Positions 25,719 to 33,562 of a stretch of DNA of 64,000 bases are shown here, in pieces. The notes below the pieces were generated by a model. The model ran no database searches. It saw nothing but the letters and a program-made list of their open reading frames with translations, and had not been told where the DNA came from. Position 1 is the stretch's first letter; each line of letters begins with the position of its first letter. A program made the position numbers and the translations under genes. This DNA is from UBA1231 sp045652765 (lineage in GTDB: Bacteria > Bacillota_I > Bacilli_A > ML615J-28 > CAG-313), in assembly GCA_045652765.1 (NCBI GenBank), contig JAZOLG010000031.1:1-64000 (forward strand), in the 5' to 3' direction.

Positions 25719-26312
25719 TTATTTAACCTCCAAGAAAACATGATCGATTGCAGTAATATAGTCAATTGGTAGTGAGTAACCGAGTTTAATTTTAAAACCA
25801 TTTTCATTAAAGAATGAATATGGAATGCTTTTTCTTCCACCATTTAGAGAATCGTTATATAGTTTAAGTAGTATTTCTGCTTTAAGTAAAAAAACTTCTT
25901 GATAGTCATTAAACATGATAAGTAAAAATGAAATGCCTCCATGTTCATTAATTTTTGCTAAATGTTCTAACTGATGAGTATAAATGGATTTAAAAGGAAA
26001 GGATGAACCATTGCATGATTTTGCTTCAAAGTCGATGTATTTCCCTTTATAAATTCCATTATAGTCAGTAGTAGAAGGAATTTGATAAAAAGCTTCAATG
26101 ATTTTAGCTTTATTACGACTTGGATAATCTACTTTAGTAATTTTAATAGGTGTAGGTTTTTTGTATATAACAGCAATATTTTTTTTAAGATAAAATTCAT
26201 TGGATTTATTTATGAGTTCCTCAAAATTAACACCAAGATGTGATTTATTCATGGCTTTAGGTTTATTAGCATTTAAAACAATATTGGTTTGCTTTCCATT
26301 AGGATAATTCAT
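25719..26312 (-). CDS. recU: Holliday junction resolvase RecU
   Basis: A 197-residue endonuclease resolving recombination intermediates. GVNFEELIN near the start, the nuclease core (DYNG, then YIDFEAKSC with the catalytic Glu-x-Lys) and FPFKSIYTHQLEHL fit the Firmicutes RecU family in order and length. In Bacillus recU sits beside ponA; here it is paired with a DUF1294 gene instead. AGGAGG ribosome site. Confidence 0.92.
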   Translation of the reverse strand: MNYPNGKQTNIVLNANKPKAMNKSHLGVNFEELINKSNEFYLKKNIAVIYKKPTPIKITKVDYPSRNKAKIIEAFYQIPSTTDYNGIYKGKYIDFEAKSCNGSSFPFKSIYTHQLEHLAKINEHGGISFLLIMFNDYQEVFLLKAEILLKLYNDSLNGGRKSIPYSFFNENGFKIKLGYSLPIDYITAIDHVFLEVK

Positions 26313-26331
26313 AGTAATTTCCTCCTACAAT

Positions 26332-26340
26332 ATTATAACA
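26332..26340 (-). promoter_or_regulatory. Extended -10 promoter of recU
   Basis: Minus-strand TGTTATAAT; no convincing -35. Confidence 0.5.
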
Positions 26341-26404
26341 TATGGCAAAGATATTTGCATTGTTTTAATAATGTAAAATAATGAAGTATATAATTTATAA
26401 TGAG

Positions 26405-26433
26405 TTGACTTAAATTGTAAAAAATGGTATAAT
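26405..26433 (+). promoter_or_regulatory. Promoter of rny
   Basis: TTGACT (26405-26410) and TATAAT (26428-26433) with 17-base spacing. It leaves an AT-rich leader of about 105 bases before rny, longer than most in this window. Confidence 0.8.
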
Positions 26434-26544
26434 AAATGGGTAAGAAAATTATTGACTTTATAAAACTATTTAGTTTAAATATATATTTCAAGTTATTATA
26501 ATTTAAATTACATTACATCTAATTAATAAAAAGGAGGAAAGAAG

Positions 26545-28122
26545 ATGGACAAATGGGCTATTGTCTTTTTAGTTCTTTTTATTATTGCAATAATTTGTGG
26601 TTTAGCGCTTGCATATTTTGCATACAACAAAGGTAAAACTTTGGTTGAAAAGAAATTTGCTGATGCAGGAAAGACTGCTGAAGGTATTATTGATGATGCA
26701 AAAAAAGAAGGCGAAAAACGTCAAAAAGAATTAGTTTCTGAAGCAAAAAAGGAAATCAGTGGATTAAAACAAGAACATGAAAAAGAAGTTCGTGCTCGCA
26801 AACAAGAAATTGCTGATTTAGAAAAGAAAGTTGATCAAAGAGAAGATCGTTTAGATGCTCGTTCTTTAAGTTTAGATAAACGCGAGGATTCTTTAACTAT
26901 TAAAGAAAATAAAATTGAAGAACAAAGACTTGCATTAGAAACTAGAAGCAATAAGATTGAAGAATTAATAGACGAACAAGAAAAGAAATTGTATGAAATT
27001 TCAGGTTTGACTTCTACAGAAGCGAAAGATATCGTAATGAAGAAGACTGAAGAAGAAATGGCTATGGAAATTGCTGTTTACATTAAGGAAGAAGAAGAAA
27101 AAGCTAAATGGGAATCTACTCGTAAAGCACAATCTATTCTTGCTAATGCTATTCAACAATATGCAAATGAAATTATTCAAGAAAAAACTGTTTCTGTTGT
27201 ATCATTACCTAATGATGAAATGAAAGGACGTATTATTGGACGTGAAGGCCGTAATATTCGTTCAATTGAAGCAGTGACTGGTGTTGATTTAATTATCGAT
27301 GATACACCAGATTCAGTTGTAATTTCTTGTTTTGATCCAATCAGAAGAGAAATTGCAAGAAGAACATTAGAAATATTAGTTAGTGATGGGCGTATTCAAC
27401 CACCACGTATTGAAGAAGTATTCAATAAATGTCAAAAAGAATTAGAAAACGAAATTCGTGAAGAAGGGGAAAAAGCAGTATTTGAAACTGGTGTAGGTAA
27501 AATCCACCCTGAACTTGTTAAACAAATCGGTAGATTACATTTTAGAACAAGTTATGGTCAAAATGCTTTAAGCCATTCTAAAGAAGTTGCGTTCCTAGCT
27601 GGTAAACTTGCAGCTGAAATTGGTGAAGATGAAACTTTAGCACGTCGTGCTGGTTTACTTCATGATATCGGTAAGGCAAGTGATCATGAAGTTGAAGGAA
27701 GTCACGTTGAAATTGGTGTAGAAGTAGCTACTAAATTTAGAGAAAATCCAACTGTAATTGATGCTATTTCATCTCACCATGGTGATACAGAAGCTACTAC
27801 AATTATTGCACACTTAGTTGCTGCAGCTGACACATTATCAGCAGCTAGACCAGGTGCAAGAAGTGAATCGCTAGATAATTATATTAAGAGATTACAAGCT
27901 CTTGAAGAGTTATCAAATGAATTTAAAGGTGTTGAAAAAACATATGCTCTACAAGCAGGGCGTGAAGTTCGAGTATTAGTAAAACCTACAGAAATTACAG
28001 ATGCTGAAACTGCTAAACTTGCTAGAGATATTAAGAAAAAGATTGAAACTACAATGAATTATCCAGGTACAATTAAAGTAACGGTAATTCGTGAAGTTCG
28101 AGTACAAGAAGTTGCTCGTTAG
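26545..28122 (+). CDS. rny: Ribonuclease Y
   Basis: A 525-residue membrane-anchored endoribonuclease that starts mRNA decay. Order: one N-terminal transmembrane helix (1-28), a long charged coiled coil (to about 200), a KH RNA-binding domain (GRIIGREGRNIRSIE), and an HD domain with HSKEVA and HDIGKASDHE metal ligands. AGGAGGAAAG ribosome site. ymdB follows 11 bases later, as in Bacillus. Confidence 0.96.
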   Translation: MDKWAIVFLVLFIIAIICGLALAYFAYNKGKTLVEKKFADAGKTAEGIIDDAKKEGEKRQKELVSEAKKEISGLKQEHEKEVRARKQEIADLEKKVDQREDRLDARSLSLDKREDSLTIKENKIEEQRLALETRSNKIEELIDEQEKKLYEISGLTSTEAKDIVMKKTEEEMAMEIAVYIKEEEEKAKWESTRKAQSILANAIQQYANEIIQEKTVSVVSLPNDEMKGRIIGREGRNIRSIEAVTGVDLIIDDTPDSVVISCFDPIRREIARRTLEILVSDGRIQPPRIEEVFNKCQKELENEIREEGEKAVFETGVGKIHPELVKQIGRLHFRTSYGQNALSHSKEVAFLAGKLAAEIGEDETLARRAGLLHDIGKASDHEVEGSHVEIGVEVATKFRENPTVIDAISSHHGDTEATTIIAHLVAAADTLSAARPGARSESLDNYIKRLQALEELSNEFKGVEKTYALQAGREVRVLVKPTEITDAETAKLARDIKKKIETTMNYPGTIKVTVIREVRVQEVAR

Positions 28123-28133
28123 AAAGGCTTTTC

Positions 28134-28910
28134 ATGCGTATATTGTTAATTGGTGATATTTTTGGACAACCAGGAAGACAAATGTTGGAAGAAAATTTAC
28201 CAAATATAAAAAAAGAATATGGTATAAACTTTATTGTGGCTAATGGCGAAAACATTGCTCACGGTAAAGGAATAAATGAGAGATATTATAAATTTTTAAT
28301 TAATCAAAATATTGATATTGTAACTTTAGGTAATCATGCTTTTAGAAATAAAAATATCTTTCAATTTATTGATGATGCAAAAAAATTAGTACGACCAATT
28401 AATTTCCCTGAACCAATGCCTGGAAATGATTATGTAACAGTTAATTATAATGGAATAACTATTACAGTCTTTCAAGTATTAGGTACTGTATTTATGAGTG
28501 AAGGAAATCAAAATCCATTTCACAAAGCAGAAGAAATACTAAATAAAGTTAAAAGTGACATTTTCATTTGTGATTTTCATGGAGAAACAACAAGTGAAAA
28601 ATTAGCATTTGGGTTATATTTTGATGGTAGAATCCATATAATTTATGGAACTCATACTCATGTGCAAACCAACGATGCTCATATTTTACCTAAAGGTAGT
28701 TTCTATGTTACTGATGCGGGTATGACTGGACCGTTAGATGGTGTAATTGGTGTTGAAGAACAACCTGTTATACATCAGTATTTGACAGGTGAACACATTA
28801 GACATTTACCAAAACTAACAGGTCGAAAACAATTAAATGCCATAATGGTAGAAATTAATGAAAAAACGCATAAAGTGACAAAATATTGCAATATTAATAT
28901 AGTACAATAG
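28134..28910 (+). CDS. ymdB: YmdB metallophosphoesterase
   Basis: A 258-residue calcineurin-like phosphodiesterase. Metal-site motifs are GDIFGQPGR (Asp), NGENIAHGKG (Asn), LGNHAFRN (Asn-His), and the later DFHGETTSEK and GTHTHVQT His blocks. The Bacillus homologue hydrolyses cyclic nucleotides and influences biofilm and motility decisions. Start ATG has an AAAGG site in the short gap after rny. Confidence 0.93.
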   Translation: MRILLIGDIFGQPGRQMLEENLPNIKKEYGINFIVANGENIAHGKGINERYYKFLINQNIDIVTLGNHAFRNKNIFQFIDDAKKLVRPINFPEPMPGNDYVTVNYNGITITVFQVLGTVFMSEGNQNPFHKAEEILNKVKSDIFICDFHGETTSEKLAFGLYFDGRIHIIYGTHTHVQTNDAHILPKGSFYVTDAGMTGPLDGVIGVEEQPVIHQYLTGEHIRHLPKLTGRKQLNAIMVEINEKTHKVTKYCNINIVQ

Positions 28911-28911
28911 T

Positions 28912-28942
28912 TCTGGATAATCATCTTCCAAGATTATCTAGA
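28912..28942 (+). other. Hairpin in the ymdB-spoVS gap
   Basis: TCTGGATAATC (28912-28922) pairs with GATTATCTAGA (28932-28942) around a nine-base loop: 11 bp with one G-T pair. No T run follows. The spoVS ribosome site AGGAGG (28946-28951) lies four bases after it. It could be an RNA processing or stability element. Confidence 0.6.
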
Positions 28943-28962
28943 AGTAGGAGGATATATTAAAA

Positions 28963-29226
28963 ATGGAAGTATTAAAAGTTTCATCAAAATCAAACCCAAA
29001 TTCTGTTGCAGGGGCACTAGCAAATGCTTTTCGAGAACAGTCAACAGTTGAAATTCAAGCTATTGGAGCAGGATCATTAAATCAAGCAGTTAAAGCAATT
29101 GCGATTGCAAGAGGATATGTAGCTCCATCAGGAAAAGACCTAGTATGCATACCTGCCTTTTCTGATATAGTAATTGAAGGTGAAGAAAGAACAGCGATTA
29201 AGTTGATCGTTGAAACAAGAAAATAA
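28963..29226 (+). CDS. spoVS: Stage V sporulation protein S
   Basis: An 87-residue Alba-like protein, nearly canonical: MEVLKVSSKSNPNSVAGALA, AIGAGSLNQAVKAIAIARG and an IVIEGEERTAIKLIVE ending. In Bacillus it is needed for spore coat and cortex assembly and influences septation. Its place after rny-ymdB is the same as in Bacillus. SpoVS also occurs in some non-sporulating bacteria, so alone it does not prove sporulation. Confidence 0.95.
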   Translation: MEVLKVSSKSNPNSVAGALANAFREQSTVEIQAIGAGSLNQAVKAIAIARGYVAPSGKDLVCIPAFSDIVIEGEERTAIKLIVETRK

Positions 29227-29232
29227 AAATTA

Positions 29233-29274
29233 TAGTTGGTTTGCTCATAAAATGAGTGTACCAACTATTTTTTA
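29233..29274 (+). terminator. Terminator after spoVS
   Basis: TAGTTGGT/ACCAACTA outer stem, with CTCAT/ATGAG inner stem, followed by a T run. Confidence 0.8.
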
Positions 29275-29287
29275 TAAAGGAGAATGT

Positions 29288-29836
29288 ATGTTACCAACTA
29301 TATTTACAGAAAGATTAATAATAAGAAACATTACTCTAAATGATGCTAGTGATATGTATGAATATGCTCAAACATCACTTGTTGGTCCTGTTGCAGGCTG
29401 GCATCCACATAAATCTCTTGCAGAAACAAAAGCTATTATAAATATGTTTTTAGGATATCAAGCTAAAGGAGCATTAGGTGTATATGCAATTGTTTTAAAA
29501 AAAGAAAATAAAATGATTGGAACTATTGAATTATTCAATTACATTAGAGATTTTAAGGCTGAACTTGGATATGCTCTTAATCCTAAGTTTTGGGGTCATG
29601 GATATGTGCCTGAGGCCGCAGAAGCAATTCTAGCATGGGGATTTGATGAACTAAATCTAAAAAGAATTGAAGTTAATTTATTTACTGATAATTATCAATC
29701 AGAAAGAGTATGTCAAAAATTAGGAATGACATATGAAGGATTAATTCGTAATGGTTATCTAAGATATGATGGATTAATCTTTGATGAAAAAAAATATAGT
29801 ATTACTGACAAAGAATATTATAAAACCAGATACTAA
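29288..29836 (+). CDS. GNAT acetyltransferase (RimJ/RimL-like)
   Basis: A 182-residue N-acetyltransferase. FTERLIIRNITLNDA is the standard N-terminal strand, AELGYALNPKFWGHGYVPEAA is the acetyl-CoA loop, and ERVCQKLGMTYEG is the C-terminal block. Target unknown: protein N-terminus, amino acid or small molecule. ATG 29288 follows AAAGGAGAA. It sits where tdh/kbl lie in Bacillus subtilis, so it is a lineage-specific insertion in the rny-cotE neighbourhood. Confidence 0.85.
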   Translation: MLPTIFTERLIIRNITLNDASDMYEYAQTSLVGPVAGWHPHKSLAETKAIINMFLGYQAKGALGVYAIVLKKENKMIGTIELFNYIRDFKAELGYALNPKFWGHGYVPEAAEAILAWGFDELNLKRIEVNLFTDNYQSERVCQKLGMTYEGLIRNGYLRYDGLIFDEKKYSITDKEYYKTRY

Positions 29837-29850
29837 TTATTGGTAATAAT

Positions 29851-29879
29851 TTGAAAAAGTAGTAAGAATATGGTATAAT
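29851..29879 (+). promoter_or_regulatory. Promoter of miaB
   Basis: TTGAAA (29851-29856) and TATAAT (29874-29879) with 17-base spacing. The -10 ends six bases before the ATG at 29886, so the transcript should start at or next to the start codon. Confidence 0.8.
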
Positions 29880-29885
29880 ATGGTT

Positions 29886-31316
29886 ATGAAGAAAGAATAC
29901 GGAATAAACAACAAACCAAACTTGAATCTAGCAAGAAAAAGACTAGGTAAAGAAATAAAAATTATTGATTTTGAAATAGAACAAAAATATGCAAATATTG
30001 GTATCGGCAAAACGTATATGATTAAAACATATGGCTGTCAAGGTAACTTATCTGATAGTGGTAAAATGGCTGGAATTTTAGAAGAACTTGGTTTTAAACG
30101 CGTTGAAGAAGAAATCCAAGCTGATTTTATTTTATTTAATACATGTGCTATTCGTGAAAATGCTGAAAATCGTATTTTTGGAGAACTTGGAAGAATAAAA
30201 AAAATTAAAAAACAACATCCTGAATTAATTATAGGTATTTGTGGATGCATGATGCAAGAAGAGGCCACAATTGAAAAAATTCAAAAAAAATGTCCTCATG
30301 TCGATGTAATATTTGGAACACATAATATTGTAAAATTACCAGAATATTTATACATCGCATTAAATAATCAAAAAGCTTTGGAAGTAATGTCCGTCGAAGG
30401 TGATATTTATGAAAATATCCCAAATGTACGTGATCATAAATATAAAGCTTGGGTTGATATAATGTATGGTTGTGATGAATTTTGTACATATTGCATAGTT
30501 CCATATACTCGCGGTAAAGAACGTTCAAGAAGACCTGAAGATATTATAAAAGAAGTTCAATCTCTTGCTGATATGGGATATCAAGAAGTAACATTACTAG
30601 GACAAAATGTTGATGCATATGGAAATGATTTAAATATTGACTATAAATTTTCTGATTTATTAGTTGATTTAAATAAAATCAATATTCCTCGAATCAGATT
30701 TACAACAAGTCATCCACGTGATTTCGATGAGAAAACAATTTCAGCAATGGCTTTAGGTGGAAATATTATGCCTCATTTACATTTACCAGTTCAATCTGGA
30801 AATGATGAGGTTTTAAAGAGAATGAATCGTAAATACACTAGTGGAGAATACATTTCAAAAATGAATAAGTTAAAAGAACAAGTTCCTGGAATTAGTATTA
30901 CAACAGATATTATAGTTGCTTTCCCTGGTGAAACGGAAGAACAATTTCAAGATACATTGAAACTTGTAGAAACAATTGAATTTGAAGGAGCATTTACATT
31001 TATTTATTCGCCTAGAATTGGAACTCCAGCTGCTAAATATCCAAATCCTTTAACTGAGGATGAAAAGAAACAAAGACTTTTAACACTAAATAAAAAAATT
31101 AATGAATATACTTTAAAAGGAAATAAACGTTTTGAAGGAGAAGTTGTTGATGTTTTAGTTGATGGATTTAGCAAAACTGACCCGGATATGTTAACTGGAT
31201 ACACATCACATAATAAGTTAATTAATTTTAAAGGCACAGAAGAGTTAATTGGTAAAATTGTTAAAGTTAAGGTTAAAAAATCTTTTACTTGGCATTTATT
31301 AGGAGAATTAGTATAA
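29886..31316 (+). CDS. miaB: tRNA-2-methylthio-N6-dimethylallyladenosine synthase MiaB
   Basis: A 476-residue radical SAM methylthiotransferase acting on A37 of tRNAs reading UNN codons. Three N-terminal cysteines bind one cluster (TYGCQGN Cys51, NTCAIRENAENR, GICGCMM). CDEFCTYCIVPYTRG binds the SAM cluster, and a TRAM domain ends the protein. There is no ribosome site because the promoter -10 adjoins the gene; another ATG six bases upstream (29880) is too close to the -10. Position before cotE matches Bacillus. Confidence 0.93.
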   Translation: MKKEYGINNKPNLNLARKRLGKEIKIIDFEIEQKYANIGIGKTYMIKTYGCQGNLSDSGKMAGILEELGFKRVEEEIQADFILFNTCAIRENAENRIFGELGRIKKIKKQHPELIIGICGCMMQEEATIEKIQKKCPHVDVIFGTHNIVKLPEYLYIALNNQKALEVMSVEGDIYENIPNVRDHKYKAWVDIMYGCDEFCTYCIVPYTRGKERSRRPEDIIKEVQSLADMGYQEVTLLGQNVDAYGNDLNIDYKFSDLLVDLNKINIPRIRFTTSHPRDFDEKTISAMALGGNIMPHLHLPVQSGNDEVLKRMNRKYTSGEYISKMNKLKEQVPGISITTDIIVAFPGETEEQFQDTLKLVETIEFEGAFTFIYSPRIGTPAAKYPNPLTEDEKKQRLLTLNKKINEYTLKGNKRFEGEVVDVLVDGFSKTDPDMLTGYTSHNKLINFKGTEELIGKIVKVKVKKSFTWHLLGELV

Positions 31317-31343
31317 AAGCGCATAATGCGCTTTTATTTTTTT
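31315..31343 (+). terminator. Terminator of miaB
   Basis: AAAAGCGC/GCGCTTTT with loop ATAAT, followed by T. Confidence 0.92.
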
Positions 31344-31392
31344 GTGTCAAAAAAGCTTCATAATGAATATATTGTATTGAGGAGGGATAACC

Positions 31393-31905
31393 ATGAGCGA
31401 AATTCGCGAAATTATGACTAAAGCTGTTATTGCCAAAGGAAGAAAATGTTTTAGATTAAATCAAACAATACCACTAGATGATGAAGCAGGTAATGTGCTT
31501 GGATGTTGGGTTATAAATCATACAACTGATAGCGTATTGGGTTTGAATTCTACTGAAGTGTGTGGATCGTTTGATGTAAATATTTGGTATGCTAATCCAG
31601 ATAATACAGCAACTAAAATAGCTGAAGCTTCAATTAATTATAAAGAAAATATTAAAACTAGAGAAATTTCGTGTGATAATGTAACACGTAATTCAGAAGT
31701 TCAAATAAAAATACTACAAAATCCTACTTGTACAAATGCCCGCATTACAGAAAATGGAATTGAATTAGAAATCATTTTTGAATTACTAGTTGAAGTTATT
31801 GGCGAAACAAAAATAATGGTTACAGTTTTTACATGTCAAGAAACATTTGATCCAATTGATGATTTTGAAAACGAGATTAATGAAGACTTTATTAGAGAAA
31901 TGTAG
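31393..31905 (+). CDS. cotE: Outer spore coat morphogenetic protein CotE
   Basis: A 170-residue homologue of CotE, which organises the outer spore coat in Bacillus. The start IREIMTKAVIAKGRK, the WVINH and FDVNIWYA blocks, the LQNPTC-like segment, LLVEVIGETKI and the acidic C-terminus all match in order. GGAGGG ribosome site. No good sigma-A promoter is visible between the miaB terminator and the gene, which fits sporulation-specific expression. The LysM gene follows six bases later. Confidence 0.92.
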   Translation: MSEIREIMTKAVIAKGRKCFRLNQTIPLDDEAGNVLGCWVINHTTDSVLGLNSTEVCGSFDVNIWYANPDNTATKIAEASINYKENIKTREISCDNVTRNSEVQIKILQNPTCTNARITENGIELEIIFELLVEVIGETKIMVTVFTCQETFDPIDDFENEINEDFIREM

Positions 31906-31911
31906 GTTAGT

Positions 31912-32283
31912 ATGATGTATATCCATGTTGTTAAACCAGGAGAAAATTTAGATATAATTGCAAAACAATATAATTTATCCATAAATGAAATTAAACGCAT
32001 CAATCCCCATTTCCGCTCATGGGAACATCTTGCTCCAGGAGCAAGGATTAGAATGCCTGAAATACCGGAGTATGTAAAAGATGAAATTGATGAAATCGAT
32101 CCATTTATTGAAGATTATTATCCAAAAATAAATATTGAGGAAATACTAGCAAATAATAAAGAATCTGCAGAGGTTACAAAAGAAAAAGAAAAGGAATCCA
32201 AAAAGCCTCAAATAAAACCTAACTATTATTATTATCATCCATATTACGGATATTACAATTATTATTATCAAAGAAAAAGATAA
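31912..32283 (+). CDS. LysM protein with Tyr-rich tail, probable spore coat protein
   Basis: A 123-residue protein with one N-terminal LysM domain (VVKPGENLDIIAKQYN to PGARIRMP, residues 4-48), an acidic middle and a Lys/Glu linker. The C-terminus is Tyr-rich with about a dozen Tyr (NYYYYHPYYGYYNYYYQ). Tyr-rich tails are typical of spore coat proteins that become cross-linked, and LysM occurs in the coat proteins SafA and SpoVID. The adjacent cotE supports a coat role. ATG 31912 and 31915 are both possible starts. Confidence 0.82.
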   Translation: MMYIHVVKPGENLDIIAKQYNLSINEIKRINPHFRSWEHLAPGARIRMPEIPEYVKDEIDEIDPFIEDYYPKINIEEILANNKESAEVTKEKEKESKKPQIKPNYYYYHPYYGYYNYYYQRKR

Positions 32284-32312
32284 ACGAGCTTAATGCTCGT
32301 TTATCTTTTTTA
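32274..32312 (+). terminator. Terminator of cotE-LysM unit
   Basis: A 16-bp stem (32274-32289 with 32295-32310), loop TTAAT, T run. The stem begins inside the last codons. Confidence 0.88.
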
Positions 32313-32318
32313 ATATTG

Positions 32319-32347
32319 TTTACAATAATGATTAAAAATGGTATAAT
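32319..32347 (+). promoter_or_regulatory. Promoter of the CDF / ABC exporter unit
   Basis: TTTACA (32319-32324) and TATAAT (32342-32347) with 17-base spacing. Confidence 0.8.
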
Positions 32348-32367
32348 ATATAAATGAGGTTATTGAT

Positions 32368-33543
32368 ATGAGAAAAATATTATTAAAATTATTTGTTAAA
32401 AATTATCAAGATACAAATAATACAGCAGTTCGAGCTAAATATGGTATTTTATCTGGAATTGTTGGAATTATTGTTAATCTAATACTATGTTCAATTAAAA
32501 TAGTAGCTGGGATTTTGAGTGGCAGTGTATCTATTCTAGCTGATGGTATTAATAATTTATCTGATGCTGGTACATCAATTGTTACAATGGTTGGGTTTAA
32601 ACTTTCTTCAGCTCCTGCTGATGAGAAGCATCCATTTGGACACGAAAGAATTGAATACATTAGTGCGATGATTATTTCAATACTAATTATTGTAATTGGA
32701 TTTTCATTATTTAGAACATCTGTTGAGAAAATCATTAATCCAACACCAATTGAGATTGATTATTATTTGTTCATTATCTTGGGTATTGGTATTTTGTTTA
32801 AGTTATGGCAAGGATTATTTAATCGTGGACTTGGAAAAATGATCAATTCGCCTGCTTTGCTTGCTACTTCCCAAGACAGTATTAATGATGTGATTTCAAC
32901 AAGTGCAGTTATAATTGGAATAGTTATATCATTAGTTTTCAATATTAATGTTGATGGCTATGTTGGATTATTAGTTTCATTGTTTATTTTTAAATCTGGT
33001 TATGATTTAGTAAAAGATGCTGCTTCACCTTTAATTGGGGTTAATCCCACTGATGAAGAAATCCAAGAAGTTACTAATAAAATACTGTCATATGATGGTG
33101 TTCTAGGCATTCACGATTTAGTTTTTCATTCATATGGACCTAGTAAGAAATTTATTACAGCCCATGTCGAAGTTGATGCTAATTCAGATTTCCTAGCTTG
33201 CCATGATGTAATGGATAATATTGAGAAAGAATTTAAAAATGAGCTTAATATTGATTTAGTTATTCATATGGATCCAATTGATATAAGTAATCCTGAGACA
33301 ATCATTATTAAAACTATGGTATTGGATATTATTAAAAATTACGATGATAAATTTACAATGCATGATTTTAGAGTAGTGCATGGTAATACACATACTAACG
33401 TATTATTTGATCTAGTGATTCCATATAATTATCCAATAACAATTCATCAATTAAAACAAGAAATAACTGAATTAATAAAAATTCAAAACAATAAGTTAGA
33501 AGTAATTATTACTGTTGATCAAATGTATGATCGTAATAAATAA
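32368..33543 (+). CDS. Cation diffusion facilitator metal efflux protein
   Basis: A 391-residue CDF transporter with six transmembrane helices and a C-terminal cytoplasmic domain longer than in basic family members. Metal-site residues are in LADGINNLSDAG (helix 2) and SQDSINDVIST (helix 5). HPFGHERIEY is the conserved loop. Likely exports Mn, Zn or Fe by proton antiport; the DxxxD pattern in both helices is seen in Mn-type members, but I would not fix the metal. GAGG ribosome site. The exporter genes follow after 19 bases. Confidence 0.88.
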   Translation: MRKILLKLFVKNYQDTNNTAVRAKYGILSGIVGIIVNLILCSIKIVAGILSGSVSILADGINNLSDAGTSIVTMVGFKLSSAPADEKHPFGHERIEYISAMIISILIIVIGFSLFRTSVEKIINPTPIEIDYYLFIILGIGILFKLWQGLFNRGLGKMINSPALLATSQDSINDVISTSAVIIGIVISLVFNINVDGYVGLLVSLFIFKSGYDLVKDAASPLIGVNPTDEEIQEVTNKILSYDGVLGIHDLVFHSYGPSKKFITAHVEVDANSDFLACHDVMDNIEKEFKNELNIDLVIHMDPIDISNPETIIIKTMVLDIIKNYDDKFTMHDFRVVHGNTHTNVLFDLVIPYNYPITIHQLKQEITELIKIQNNKLEVIITVDQMYDRNK

Positions 33544-33562
33544 CTAAAGAAAGGAGAAACAT

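Noticed and set aside
26452..26457. Second TTGACT upstream of rny as another promoter
   Set aside because: The hexamer 17 bases downstream is TTAAAT, a poor -10. The upstream pair 26405-26433 is far better.
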